This document shows positions 1 to 10,365 of a DNA stretch of 64,000 nucleotides, one piece after another. Position numbers and translations under genes: made by a program. How positions within the stretch are numbered: the first letter of the stretch is position 1; each line of letters opens with the position of its first letter. The notes below the pieces were generated by a model. It searched no databases. It was not told the origin of the DNA and saw only the letters and a program-made list of their open reading frames with translations. Source of the stretch: Simmondsia chinensis (taxonomy: Eukaryota > Streptophyta > Magnoliopsida > Caryophyllales > Simmondsiaceae); NCBI GenBank assembly GCA_018398585.1, contig JAGTTD010000001.1:16122501-16186500 (forward strand). The letters are read 5' to 3'.

Positions 1-880
1 GAGCAATATTCCATATGTTAATGCTATAGGGTCATTGATGTATGCTATGACTCGCACTAGGCTGGATTTAGCTTTTCCTATGAGTATTCTGTCTAGATCT
101 ATGGCCAACCCTAGAAAGGTACACTAGGATGGTGTGAAATGATTACTTAGATATGTTAAAGGAACCATAGACTTAGGCTTAACCTTTGGTAGGGACCAAG
201 GTAACCTGAACTTGACTGTGTATGTAGATGCTGATTTTGCTGGAGATTTAGATGGGAGATCCACTTCTAGCTATATTTTTACTTTAACTGGTGGAGTGTT
301 GGAGGTCTAAGTTAGAGACTTTAACCTCACTTTTCACCACTGAGCATAATTTATGGCAATATCTGATGCTATGAAAGAGGATATACGGCTTAGGGGACTG
401 CTATCTAAAATTAAGTTAGACTTGGGACCACCTAAAATCTATTTAGATAGTCAATCAGCAATATCACTGCGTAGAAACCCAGTATTTCATGATAGAATAA
501 AACACTTTGCTGTTAGAAGGTATTTCATAATGGACCAGTTAGAGGCAAACTTAGCTGATTTGCTGAAAATAGATACTGAGGACTACCCTGCTGACATGGC
601 TATGAAGTCCCTACCTTTGGAGAAGTTTATACATTTTATTAAGCTTGTCCAAATGGAATGGAACCCATGGTAAAATAGTTTGCAAAAATGTTCCCTATTG
701 TTCGAGAGAATCTAGTGGTTAGTTCATATAAATACCAAGATAGAGATTGTAAGATCATAGTTAGTAAGTATATAACCTAAACCATGCCTAATGATTATTA
801 ATTAGGTAAAATGACTTTAAAATGAGACTAGCTATTAATAGGGTTATTACAAGTTAAATCAAAATGCATCACTTAGTTTA
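1..880 (+). pseudogene. copia pol remnant, copy A (RNase H end)
   Basis: This is the C-terminal part of a Ty1/copia polyprotein, cut by the window edge. The translation starts in the RT/RNase H linker (motif YVNAIGSLMYAMTRTRLD, frame broken by stops near 127 and 149) and continues through GLTFGRDQGN and YVDADFAGDLDGRSTSSY into the RNase H domain. The longest open piece is 353-673, with the RNase H motif IYLDSQSAISL and the histidine-containing HDRIKHFAVRRYFI. In an intact element this domain removes RNA from the RNA:DNA hybrid during reverse transcription. Several in-frame stops and a lost STTEAE motif near 330-350 make it a pseudogene. The residue pattern is closest to Tnt1/Tork-type copia elements. 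Copy B, downstream, repeats the same segment. Confidence 0.85.
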
Positions 881-897
881 CTAAAATAAGTAAAATG

Positions 898-1835
898 AGT
901 TTACTAATATATGTTGATGACATGCTCTTAGCTAGTAGGTCCCAAAGTCAGATTATGGATCTAAAAAGGAGGTTAAACTAGGATGGATATAGTTAGAGAC
1001 AGATCACGTAAAACTATAACTTAAGCCAAAATTGTTATCTAATCAAAGTTTTAAAAAGGTTTAATATGTTTGATTCTATACCTGTAAAACTACCCATGGC
1101 ACAACAAACCAGTGCCCTGAAACAAAACAAGAAAAGCATAAAATGAGCAATATTCCATATGCTAATGCTATAGGGTCGTGGATGTGTGCTATGATTTGCA
1201 ATAGGCTAGATTTTGCTTTTCCTATGAGTGTTTTGTCTAGATTTATGGCCAACCCTAGAAAGGTACACTAGGATAGTGCGAAATGGTTACTTAGATATAT
1301 TAAAAGAACCATATAACTTAGGCTTAACATTTGGTAGGGATCAAGGTAACCTGTACCTGACTAGGTACATAGATGTTGATTTCGTTGGAGATTTAGATAG
1401 GAGACGATCCACTTCTAGCTATATTTTTACTTTAACCACTGAAGCAATAAGTTGGAGGTCTAACTTATAGAATTTAATGTCACTTTCCACCACTGAAGCA
1501 GAATTTATGGCAATATCTGATGCTATAAAAGATGGTATACAGCTTAGGGGACTCCTATCTGAAATTAAGTTAGACCTGGGACCACATAAAATCTATTCAG
1601 ATAGTCAACAAGCAATAGCACTATGCAGAAACCCAGCATTTCATGATAGAACGAAACACCTTGCTGTTAGAAGGTATTTCATGATGGACCAGTTAGAGGA
1701 AAACCTGGCTGATCTGCTGAAAATAGATACTGAGGACAACCCCGTTGACATGGGTATGAGGGACCTTTGGAGAAGTTTATACGGTTTATTAAGCTTGTCC
1801 AAATGAAATGGAACTCGAGGTAAAATAGTTTGCAA
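898..1835 (+). pseudogene. copia pol remnant, copy B (RT end plus RNase H)
   Basis: This is the second copy of the copia pol 3' part. It begins further upstream than copy A, inside reverse transcriptase: LLIYVDDMLLAS at about 900-935 contains the catalytic YVDD. It then runs through the RT thumb (LKRFNMFDSIPVK), the linker (SNIPYANAIGS, 1144 on) and RNase H. The RNase H part shows YIDVDFVGDLDRRRSTSSY at 1366-1420, SLSTTEAEFMAISDA at 1480-1525 and IYSDSQQAIAL at 1591-1623. Open stretches are 1228-1470 and 1477-1806, separated by stops. The RNase H acidic residues are better kept here than in copy A. No complete 5' part and no clear LTR were found, so it is a truncated fragment. Confidence 0.85.
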
Positions 1836-2128
1836 GAATGCTCCCTATTGTTAGAGAGGATCTAGTGGTTAGTCCATATAAATACCAAGATGAAGATTGT
1901 AAAATCTTAGTTGGTAAATATATGACCAAAACTATGCCTAGTAATTATAAAATTAGGTAAAATGAGTTTAAAATGAGACTAGCTATTGATAGGGTTATTA
2001 CAAGTTAAATCAAAACGCATCACTTAGTTTACTAAAATAAGTAGAACGCCACGTTTAGCTCCATAGTCAGAATCCAAATTTGGCTTAATGGGTATTGTCT
2101 ATAGTACCCGTACCCCTACCTGGATGTA

Positions 2129-2720
2129 GACTTTTTTAGCAAACTATCACAAATTTTAAAAAAATTTAGCAAACTATCACATTTTTGAAAATATTTAGCA
2201 AACTATCACAGTTTACTGTAGCACCATGGTTGCACGACTTCCCGTACGTCGTGCAACAGTGCCCATGATTTTTTTTTTTTTTTTTTTAGTTTTACATCTT
2301 TAAAATTTTAATTTAAATTATTTTAATTTTTAATTTTATAATTTGAATCACTAAAAATGTATATGTATATTATTATTTAAACTATTAATAAGGAAGATAT
2401 AAATAAGGGACACATTTAAATGAAGAGATGATGATATGTATATAATTATTTAAACTATCTCATACAGGAACTATGGTATTATAATACCATTAATAAGGAG
2501 GATATAAAATCCTGGGCACTGTTGCACGACGTACGAGACGTTGTGCAACAGTGCCGATGTTGCACGACATACGAGACATCGTGCAACACTGGTTGCACGC
2601 CTTCCCATATGTCGTGCAACCACGGTGCTACAATAAACCGTGATAGTTTGCTAAATATTTTTAAAAATGTGATATTTTGTTAATTTGTTTTAAAATTTGT
2701 GATAATTTGCTAAAATGGTC
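2129..2720. mobile_element. MULE-like MITE with 10-bp target duplication
   Basis: This is a 592-bp non-coding element with long terminal inverted repeats. The left end GACTTTTTTAGCAAACTATC pairs with the right end, whose reverse complement starts GACCATTTTAGCAAATTATC. A perfect 10-bp direct repeat CCTGGATGTA flanks it at 2119-2128 and 2721-2730. Removing the element and one repeat joins the flanks cleanly. Target duplications of 9-11 bp with long TIRs are typical of Mutator-like elements. The TIRs contain tandem copies of AGCAAACTATCAC and, further in, short hairpins built on GTTGCACGAC. There is no transposase, so it would depend on another element. Confidence 0.85.
2229..2620. repeat. four GTTGCACGAC hairpin units inside the MITE
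   Basis: Four 29-bp units of the form GTTGCACG(A/C)C, 9-nt loop, G(T/A)(C/T)GTGCAAC lie at 2229-2257, 2521-2549, 2559-2587 and 2592-2620. The first is a perfect 10-bp stem. The unit at 2229 sits in the left arm and the other three are clustered in the right arm. A poly(T) run and AT-rich DNA lie between the arms. Confidence 0.8.
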
Positions 2721-2730
2721 CCTGGATGTA

Positions 2731-4270
2731 CCTATTACTATTCTACCGTGTACTACTTGCTGCCCCGTTGTGGACTACCTTTGCCGGTTGCAGTGTAGCT
2801 GCTCGTTGTACTACAAAGCTTCCTTGAGAAGCTTCATCTCAGCCATGGAGACCTGGACACGTGGAGACAGATTAAAGGTCCCTGATTGTTTTTCTTTGGA
2901 GAAATATTATCCATTGGCTTGAAGGGAAAATAGCCCGTTGCGATGTAAAGGAGGGGGTGGCACACAGATTTGGTAGGGGGAGATATATAAGCCATGTCTT
3001 TTTGTGTTAAGAGCCAATGAAGCTCATCTACTTTCCTTTCCCAAAAATTTCTCACTGGCTTTCTCCCTCTTCCCTTGCCATTCATGAAACCCTAGCCCTG
3101 AATGCTGTCACTGAGCCTAAATTCATGGATGTTCCAAGCTCGTGAGCTAAGATCCTTGAATATTTAAGCTACTAGAGTAAAGATTGCTAAGATTTAGGGT
3201 TAGTCCTTTAGGTTTCTAACTAGGAAGCCAAATTTGATTTTGTGTTTTGAGTTCTTGTGTTGTATTAGCTTTGATTCGAGTTGTAATCAGTCTAAACTTG
3301 TAATAACCATCATTAGTACTGGAGATCTCTTTAAGATTAGGGAGCTAAGGATTAGGACCAGTTAGGGTCTAAACCTTGTAAAAATCCTTAGTATTCTGGT
3401 GCTCTTTGCTTCGATTTTTCACTTAATAGTTGAGATTTCATGTCTGTAATTCATAAGTTTTTATTTGTGTGACTCGTACCAAACTTAACCTAAGTTAACT
3501 CACAAATAAAGCTAACAAGATGTATACAATATTACCCTCAAAGGGTGTAACCTTAAAGGGAGGATGTATCAGTAAAAGCAAAAACAAACAAACAGTGGAT
3601 GCAGCAGTATAGCATCAAGTTATTGTTATATATATTAAATAAAAAAAATGTAGCGATTTGTCCGAAGATTGACTTTAAATATAGTTTTATTACATTATTA
3701 TAGTTGTATGTATTAGTATTAAATTATATTCACAATGTATTATACGATTTAAATGAGTTATGAATTTGAGTTGGATGTCCCGGGTTTACCAATATTATCT
3801 AATGAAGTTGGATTTGAATTGGAATTTTATGAAATAAGTGAGTTTTTCGAGCATTCAGGCTAGGTTGGTTTTTTCTGGGTTAGCTATGAATAAAGACAAA
3901 TCTGACTCATTGTCATCCCTGTTCTATTTTTTCTCATGAATAGAAATGGAAAATATATTATGGGCTCTTCCTTTTGTTTTTCTTTTTTATATGCCCTAAA
4001 TTCCTATTATAAACTAATCATATTTTTATAATTTTTGCAAATTCAATATACAATTATGAAGAATTAAGACAATTTTACAAATTTTTCTAATTTATATTTG
4101 AGAAAAATTAGAAAGAAATAGGTTTAATTGAAACAAATCAAGAATAAAAGGAAAACAAATATCCAAATTGTTGAAGTCAAATGGAGAGGAGGAAGTCCAG
4201 TGGAGGTGGAAATATGAAATCTAATACCAAAGAGGGGATCGGGAAAGGACTTTGCTTCATGTGTGTGTAT
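2731..4270. other. unassigned AT-rich stretch
   Basis: No convincing coding region was seen. A TATA-like GATATATAAG lies near 2979, followed by pyrimidine-rich leader-like DNA to about 3100, which could be old LTR or promoter sequence. There is no second copy in the window to prove an LTR. From 3600 on it is plain AT-rich sequence. Confidence 0.4.
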
Positions 4271-4273
4271 TTT

Positions 4274-4339
4274 ACATCTTATGTTAGTTTTATACATATT
4301 AAAATTTAGTTACATATATACTAAACTAACATAAGATGT
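4274..4339. repeat. inverted repeat next to the Tat element
   Basis: Arms ACATCTTATGTTAGTTT (4274-4290) and its exact reverse complement (4323-4339) flank a 32-nt AT-rich loop. The structure ends 11 bp before the first base of the Tat LTR at 4351. Confidence 0.8.
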
Positions 4340-4350
4340 TAGTTTGGCAT

Positions 4351-4813
4351 TGTTTTGGTACAAGTTCTTTTAATGGAAAGTCAAACTCAAACTTTTTACT
4401 TTATTGATTAATGGATTTAATACAAGAGGTATACTAGATCGAGTACAAGCGTAATAAAGGGGGATGAAGATGAATGAATTCATGTCCTCTTTCTGGAGCA
4501 TGAGGGGGGTATTTATAGATGCCCAAGGATGTCACATGTAGAGGGCAAAGCAGTAAAAAGAAGGAAAAGGGAATGGGTGATGTGTTACGCATTTCACTTG
4601 GTTCGTACCAATTCGGGGTGAGATGCGGGGACCGCGTATCCCCCGTCTCAGACATTTAGCTTGGTTGCCTTAAGAGAAGTGAGGGGTGCATCTCGCCTGC
4701 CGAGGATACCTGGGGCGAGATCCCCCGTTATTCAGGGCTTGAATTGATACTTTGTATGCCGCAAGGGATATCCATCGGAGATGTAATTCACTCCTTCGTT
4801 TTGGGACAGTGTT
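4351..4813 (-). repeat. Tat element 3' LTR (left copy)
   Basis: It begins TGTTTTGGTACAAGTTCTTT and matches the right copy at 11902 through TACAAGAGGTAT, the AAAGGGGGATGAAGATGAAT block and CCGCAAGGGATATCCAT. Similarity fades after about 4813, whereas the right copy continues to 12379, so the inner boundary is uncertain. Divergence is moderate, with many single-base changes. Confidence 0.8.
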
Positions 4814-4988
4814 TAGAAGGAGTCGTGGGGTGTGTGCCTTACCCATCTCGAGGCAAGATGCGGTTGGGCAAGATCCTCAGTATCCTTGTTGTTACTTCTC
4901 GACTCGAAAGCCATTAAGGAGCTGTTATTGGTTAGTTCCCCGCTATTTCGCAAATAATTTTCGTTTGCGATTTGTAATGCAGTTGGTC

Positions 4989-5000
4989 TTATATATATGG
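4989..5000 (+). promoter_or_regulatory. TATA box for the antisense ORF
   Basis: TTATATATATGG lies about 95 bp before the ATG at 5093 and is followed by a pyrimidine-rich leader (CTCCTTCTCTTTGACCCCC). The spacing and composition are those of a plant core promoter reading in the plus direction, opposite to the retrotransposon genes. No experimental support is available here. Confidence 0.45.
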
Positions 5001-5092
5001 GGGAGTAGTGGGCAATCTCCTTCTCTTTGACCCCCACTCCCTCAATCCTTCAAGTCTTAGCTTCTCCTCAACATCTTAGCTTTAATCACCAA

Positions 5093-5746
5093 ATGGCCGA
5101 ATTTTCGGACGTTGCTTTTCAAATTTTTTCTTACTTTCCCATGAAGTCCCTTTTGAGGTTTTGGAGTTTGGCCCATTCTTATGCTCGTCTTATCTATTCT
5201 CGTCATTTCATAGAGACTCAAGCTTCTCGCTCTTTGGACTGTTATCCTGACGAGTTCTTGGTCCAATCGCGATGCTACATCAACCCGGACGACGTCCTGG
5301 TCTATCTCGGTGCCCTTACCGATGGGATAGTTCTGCCTCAGTTCTCTGTGAATTTTTTTTTGGGTCATAGGAAAATTATGGGTTGTAATGCCGACTTGGT
5401 CCTATGTCGGAAATTTAATCCAGTGGGCCCTTCTCATTTATCCATCGTCAATCCTGCGACCCGCTTCTACTTTCCTCTGGGCTTGCTGACTGAAGGAATT
5501 TCGTCCCCTTCTATTTGATGTACCCTACTAGCTATCTTGGGGTGCTAGAATTTGGCCTCTTTCTTTGGGTACACCGTTAACTTGCTAGTATATGACGTTA
5601 CTGCGGGGTCGGTTAGAGGGCATTGGTCTAGTACTCACAAGGTTTTTACAGGGAAGACGGTTGGGCGTATAAGGGTGAGTTATATGTCGGGGGGAGGAAC
5701 TTATTATTTCATGTCCCTATCTGTATTGGTGACCTCATCTACCTGA
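5093..5746 (+). pseudogene. F-box-like ORF antisense within Tat element
   Basis: A reading frame runs from ATG 5093 (context CACCAAATGG) to a stop at 5518, 141 codons; the same frame is open from an earlier ATG at 5027. The N-terminus resembles an F-box: FSDVAFQIFSYFPMKSLLRF, followed by RLIYSRHFIET, about 40 residues from the start. Downstream, NPATRFYFPLG resembles the first blade of the F-box-associated domain, preceded by GCNADLVL. After the stop, another frame at 5552-5746 continues with VNLLVYDVTAGSVRGHW and SGGGTYYFMS, plausible for the same kind of protein after a frameshift. F-box proteins recruit substrates to SCF ubiquitin ligases. It lies between integrase and the LTR but on the opposite strand. 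Assignment to the F-box family is by eye only; it could be a Tat-specific accessory ORF that merely resembles one. Confidence 0.45.
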
Positions 5747-6202
5747 TGTCAGACTAGGGTCCCTATGTCTCGGAGCGATCCCTTTTTTCTGGCACCTATG
5801 TTGTTTAGTGGGACACGCTTTGAACCTCTGTCGAGTTCCTTTTTTTCCCTTTGAGGGTTCATTAGAATATAGTCCATTGTGATGATGCGAAGGAGGGGAG
5901 GTCGGTACTGCCAATTCATCTGATGCCACTCACCCTGCTCGCGGCTAGTGGGGATTGTCCTGTTCATGCTTTTTGTTGCTTATTTCTTTATGTTTCTTTT
6001 GTTTGGGAATTCTTTTGGGCCCTTTTTGTATATGTATCCCCATTCTTTTGTGTATTTTGATGAACCGTGTTTTATGATGAAATTGTGTCGTTTTTTGCAT
6101 TTGATTATTGTCGTGGTAATTTGAGGATTTATTTGTGGTTTATTTTTATTGACATTTGCTTTTATTATATGTGTCATTTGATTGTTTTGGAGAAGTTGAT
6201 GG
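5747..6202 (+). other. 3' region between the antisense ORF and the tandem array
   Basis: T-rich DNA on the plus strand (for example GTGTCGTTTTTTGCATTTG) with no supported gene. It would serve as the 3' untranslated part of the antisense transcript if one exists. Confidence 0.4.
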
Positions 6203-6780
6203 TATTTCACCTGCCTCGGGAGGGCTTAAGGCTTGATGTATTTCACCCGCCTTGGAAGGGCTTACGGCTAAACTTATTTTGCCCGCCTCGGAAGGGCTTA
6301 CGACTTTAGGTAATTCGCCCACCTTGGGAGAGCTTATGGCTTAATGTAATTCGCCCGCCTCGGAAGGGCTTACGGCTAGACATATCTCGCCTGCCTTGGA
6401 AGGGCTTACGGCTAAACGTATTTTTCCCACCTCGAAAGGGCTTACGGCTTTAGGTAACTCGCTCACCTCGAAAGGGCTTACGGCTAAACGTATTTCGCAT
6501 GCCTTGGAAGGGCTTACGGCTTGACGTGTTTTGCCCGCCGATGAAGGGCTTACGGCTTGACGTATTTTGCCTGCCTCGGAAGGGTTTACTTCTTGACGTA
6601 TTTTGCCCGCCTCGGAAGGGCTTACGGCTTAACGTAATTCGCCCGCCTCGAAAGGGCTTACGGCTTAACGTAATTCACCCGCCTCAGAAGGGCTTAACAC
6701 TTGATGTATTTTGCCCGCCTCGAAAAGCTTACGGCTCAACATGATTCGCTCGCCTCGGAAGGGCTTTATAGCTTGACGTA
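6203..6780 (+). repeat. 36-bp tandem array, about 16 units
   Basis: The consensus unit reads roughly CGCCCGCCTCGGAAGGGCTT followed by ACGGCTTAACGTAATT, 36 bp in total, repeated about 16 times with scattered substitutions and a few small indels. Because 36 is divisible by three, the plus strand stays open over long parts (6067-6309 and 6499-6744) and would encode a 12-residue repeat PPRKGLRLNVIR. The array lies between integrase and the 3' LTR of the Tat element. Hypervariable tandem repeats in that position are known in Tat/Ogre elements and have been proposed as a source of satellite DNA. Whether the peptide is ever made is unknown. Confidence 0.85.
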
Positions 6781-7036
6781 AGTTCAAACGTTTCATAAAT
6801 CCTTCTTTTCGTATTTAAAAATAGAGGGAGTTCTTGCAAAACACAGAACGAGTTTATATCCTTTCAAGATTTCATACATAATATTTTCTTAAATTTAAAA
6901 TATTCCATATCCTTGGGACTGGTGTTCCATCTAACCATTCTAGACTATATGCTCCTTCCCTAGTAGTCCGGGAGACCCTATAGGGCCCTTCCCAATTGGC
7001 AGATAGCTTGCCCTGGTGATGCCCCCAGGCCTCCGT
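6781..7036 (-). other. integrase C-terminal tail region, Tat element
   Basis: The minus-strand translation continues past integrase with weak similarity to the polypurine-rich integrase tail (reverse complement of 6957-7010 reads as a short GPFRI-like block: [13 protein letters not shown]). Frames are broken and no domain can be placed with confidence. Confidence 0.35.
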
Positions 7037-7960
7037 TCATTTTAGTATTAACTCTCCCTCCTTGAGGTCCCTCTTTTTTACCCTGGAATTAAAATATTTC
7101 ATCATTCTTTGTTTTTGGGCGACCATCCTAACCAATGCTTTTTCCCGAGTTTCTTCTATTTCGTCTAGCGATTGTCTCAATGCCTTTTTGTTATGCTCTC
7201 GGTCATAACCCTGTATTTGGAGGCTGGTTTCTCCCACCTCTATGGGTAGTACCGCTTTCATTCCGTATACGAGGTTGCACGGGGTTTCTCCTGTGGCATT
7301 TTGTGTCGTTGTTCTATAAGCCCACAATATGCTAGGGAGCTCCTCGGTCCAGTTCCCCTTGGCTTGGTCAAGCTCACGTTTTAGTTCCGAAAGGATATGC
7401 TTATTGGCGGATTCATCCAAACCATTGCTTTACGGTTTGTGCCACCGAAGCATAGTTTATTCTGATTCTTGGATTTCCGCAGTAGTCTTGGAATTTTTGT
7501 GAGCTGAATTGGGTGCCATTATTGGTAACCAGAGTTTGCGGGATTCCAAATTGGGTGATGATTCCCTTCTAAAGGAAGTGCTGGACAACGCGATCAATGA
7601 TTTGGGTAATGGGTTTAGCCTTTATTCGTTTGTTGAAATAGTCTCTGGCCACGATGATGTACTTTCTTTGTCCGGTCGCCTTAGGGTATGGCCCCAAGAT
7701 GTCCAACCCCTATTGTGCGAATGAGATTGGGTTGAGTATGGGTTGGAGCAGGAATGCGGAGGTATGGATTATCGAGGCATGTTTCTGGCACTTCTAGCAT
7801 TTTTGTAAGAGGTTTTGAGCGTCTTTTTTCTTGGTAGGCCAGTACTATCCCGATCGTAAAGCCTTATTAGTCAATACTCGACTTCCGAGCCAGCGGGTGC
7901 ACGAAGGATCTCCAATATAGATCCTTGTCAATTAACACGAACCAGGGAGCCCGTCTCTGG
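7037..7960 (-). pseudogene. integrase (Tat element), broken
   Basis: The C-terminal half of the retroviral-type integrase is open at 7037-7420. It contains NWTEELPSILWAYRTTTQNA, then GETPCNLVYGMKAVLPIEV and the basic tail QKQRMMKYFNSRVKKR, which are standard gypsy integrase landmarks. Upstream coding sequence (7421-7960, minus) holds the rest of the catalytic core but is interrupted by stops and frameshifts. For example, the reverse complement near 7430-7445 reads into the region preceding LSELKRELDQ. In a working element the enzyme joins the cDNA ends to chromosomal DNA. The break pattern rules out function. Confidence 0.85.
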
Positions 7961-8132
7961 ATCAGTCTTGCCTCAATCTGGCTACTCGGAAGGGTTCTAT
8001 TTTTTTATAAATTCTATCATAGGGTGCTGCCAGTTGTCCACGACCTGTACTTGTATGACTTTCTCTGGAAAAGAGGACGGTGGTAAGCTCCTACATGAAT
8101 TTTCAACCTCTTCGACTTGGATGGTGGTCCTG

Positions 8133-8606
8133 TCATTGTTCTCCAGGTTCTAAGCTGGTTATTGGGCTTAGTTTGTCTATTCTAATGTTTTCTGCTTGTG
8201 GCATGAGGTGAATTTGGAAGTGAGAAAAAGCTCTTATTACTTCGCTCACTACCTTTAAATGTTCTATCAGGGTAGTGCTTCGTGCTCCGTAGATTCCTTG
8301 GATTTGTTTGACTACTAACTGGGAATCGCTAAACACCTCAATTCGTCAGGCTTCTACTCTTTGAGCTATTCTTAGCCCGTGGAAGAGTGCCTCATATTCT
8401 GCCTCGTTGTTGCTGGCCCTGAATTTCAATCGTATGGCATATGAGAAATGATGGCCCTTCAGTGAGACGAGTAAGATTCCTAATCTGATTCCTTGATTGT
8501 TGGAGAAACTGTCAACGTACAATCTCCATGATTCTCCCGGGGCATCCCCTGATTCTGCGGAAGGTGCGTTGTTAGCGAATGAACACTCGGCCAGGAAATC
8601 GGCCAA
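8133..8606 (-). pseudogene. second (archaeal-like) RNase H of the Tat element
   Basis: Two adjacent open pieces, 8346-8606 and 8133-8336, together cover an RNase H fold. WRLYVDSFSNNQG supplies the first aspartate, ASNNEAEYEALFHGLRIA the glutamate with its NNEAEYEAL signature, and MFSDSQLVVKQIQG the second aspartate. A stop between them breaks the frame. A second RNase H domain of this type in addition to the one fused to RT is diagnostic of Tat-lineage elements. It lies upstream of integrase in transcription order, as expected. Confidence 0.85.
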
Positions 8607-8695
8607 CGCTTGTGCCTTGATTGATGTTCTCGATTCGAACTGGATATCGTAGTCTGACAGTTCAACTGCTCAAGCTAGCATTCTTCCCGAATATT

Positions 8696-9753
8696 CTAAC
8701 CGCTGAAGCGATTTTTGACTCGTATCTGGATTCGATGCGCCTGGAAGTAGGGATGAAGTTTTCGGGCGGCCATAACGGCGGCGTAGGCGAGCTTCTCAAT
8801 GCGGGGATATCGTTTCTCGGCATCTCGAAGTATTTGACTCACGAAGTAAACCAGTTCCTGGTTGTTCCCTTTCTCGAACACCAATATGCCGCTTACTGTG
8901 TCGTCCGACGCTGCTATGTAAAGGATCAATTCTTCTCCTGTGGCTGGTTTTGATATGGTGGGGAGTTTTGCTAGGTGTTCTTTGAATTTTCAGAAGGCTT
9001 GCTTGTAGTTTTCATTCCACTTGAAGCCCTCTCTACCGCACAAGATCTTGAAGAAAGGGAGAGACCGATTAGCTAGGCGGTTGGTGAACTTATTGAGTGC
9101 GGTCAGGTAGCCTGTCAGCTTTTGGATATCCTTTGACGTTTTTGGGGTCTCCATTCTCAAGAATATGTTTACTTTAGCAGGATTGGCTTCTATTCCTCTC
9201 GAGCTTACTATAAAGCCCAGGAATTTCCCTTCCGAAACAGGGAATATGCATTTGTCCGGGTTTAACAGCATCCCATGAACTCGGAGCGTCTCTAGGGTTT
9301 CCTTCAGATCGTCAACATGGTTTTGGGGCTTTCCTGGTTTTCACTATCATATCATCAACGTAAACTTCCAAATTCTTCCCTATCTGTTGACGAAATATAT
9401 TATTTACTAATACTTGGTACATAGCTCCGGCGTTCTTTAACCTGAATGGCACTACCTGGAAATAGTATGTTTCCCACGTGGGTGATGAAAGAGGTTTTTT
9501 CTTCGTCCTTTGTGTTCATCACGATTTGTTGGTACCCTGAAAATGCATTTCAAAAGCTGAACAGCTCGTTTCCAGCAGTAGAATCGACTAGCTGATCTAT
9601 CTTGGGCAAAGGGTAAGAGTCTTTAGGGCAAGCCTTGTTTAAGTCAGTGAAGTCGATGCACATTTGCCAACTTCCATTTTGCTTTTTTACCTGGACCACA
9701 TTGGCTAGCCATTCAGGGTACAACACTTTTCTTATGAAGTTTGCTTTTAGCAA
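8696..9753 (-). pseudogene. reverse transcriptase and RNase H (Tat element), broken
   Basis: In minus-strand order: 9753-9550 gives the RT fingers/palm (SWQMCIDFTDLNKACPKDSY, PLPKIDQLVDSTAG). Reverse-complement sequence around 9349-9363 reads VYVDDMIVK, the catalytic YVDD box, in a frame separated by indels. 9271-8990 gives LNPDKCIFPVSEGKFLGFIV and KLTGYLTALNKF (palm end and thumb). 8929-8696 gives ILYIAASDDTVSGILV and LVYFVSQILRDAEKRYPRIE, the degenerate RNase H linked to RT. At least three frame breaks separate these pieces. The motif set is typical of Ty3/gypsy Tat elements. Confidence 0.88.
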
Positions 9754-9779
9754 TTTCCTATTTTCTTTACTTATGGCCT

Positions 9780-10365
9780 GGTTTCGTTCTGTGCAGATGT
9801 TGCATTTTTTCTGCTTTATCAGTTTTCATTCAGGTTGGACATTTAGGTGGTGGAAAATGATCTCTTTGTCTATCCCAAGCATTTCGTCCACCAAGTATGC
9901 GAAGACTTCTCGGTATTGTCGGAGCACCTGCAAGATTTGATCGTGCACATCGGGATTTAGTTGTGCCCCAATTCGGACCGACTTCCCATGCTCGAGTTCA
10001 GCTTCAACAGTGTCTTTAGGACCTTGCCTTCTGTCTTCTCTATCCTCCGTTTTTACTAAGTCTTCGGTGTCTTACGCATAGCAACAGCTGCGGGCTGTTT
10101 GTTGGCATCCCCTGATGGTTATGATATTCCCTTTCTCTGTTTCGAATTTCATGGCTAGATGGTAGGTTGACACCACTGCACTTAGTGAATTTAACGCGGG
10201 TCATCCTAGGATAGCTTTAAAGGTCAAATGTACCACAACCACTTGGAACTTGGCTTCGAAAGTATGCTCCCATTTTTCATCCTTTAAAAGGACGTTGAGA
10301 CTTATAGTCCCTAGTGGGTTAACAACTTCTCCGGTGAAACCGGCGAGGGCTCCCATTGCAGGTCC
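9780..10365 (-). pseudogene. protease-RT linker region (Tat element)
   Basis: The minus-strand coding sequence between protease and RT carries no long open frame. Fragments such as the reverse complement of 9950-10010 (LEHGKSVRIGAQL-like) match the linker style of Tat polyproteins. Treated as decayed pol sequence. Confidence 0.45.

Larger units (their letters stand above)
1..2045 (+). repeat. direct tandem duplication of a copia 3' segment
   Basis: Bases 1-898 and 1144-2045 are homologous and in the same orientation, offset about 1.15 kb. Both begin with GAGCAATATTCCATATG and both end in a shared non-coding stretch (CATCACTTAGTTTACTAAAA at about 868 and 2018). The 260 bp between the copies is RT sequence that belongs immediately upstream of the second copy. 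Unequal recombination between two related elements, or a partial internal duplication, would give this structure. Confidence 0.8.

Noticed and set aside
2677..3085. Overlapping frames of about 80 codons around 2.7-3.1 kb
   Set aside because: One begins inside the MITE and neither shows a domain; more likely old LTR or promoter DNA.
6203..6780. CRISPR-like array
   Set aside because: Units are contiguous with no spacers; it is a tandem repeat in a retrotransposon of a plant genome.
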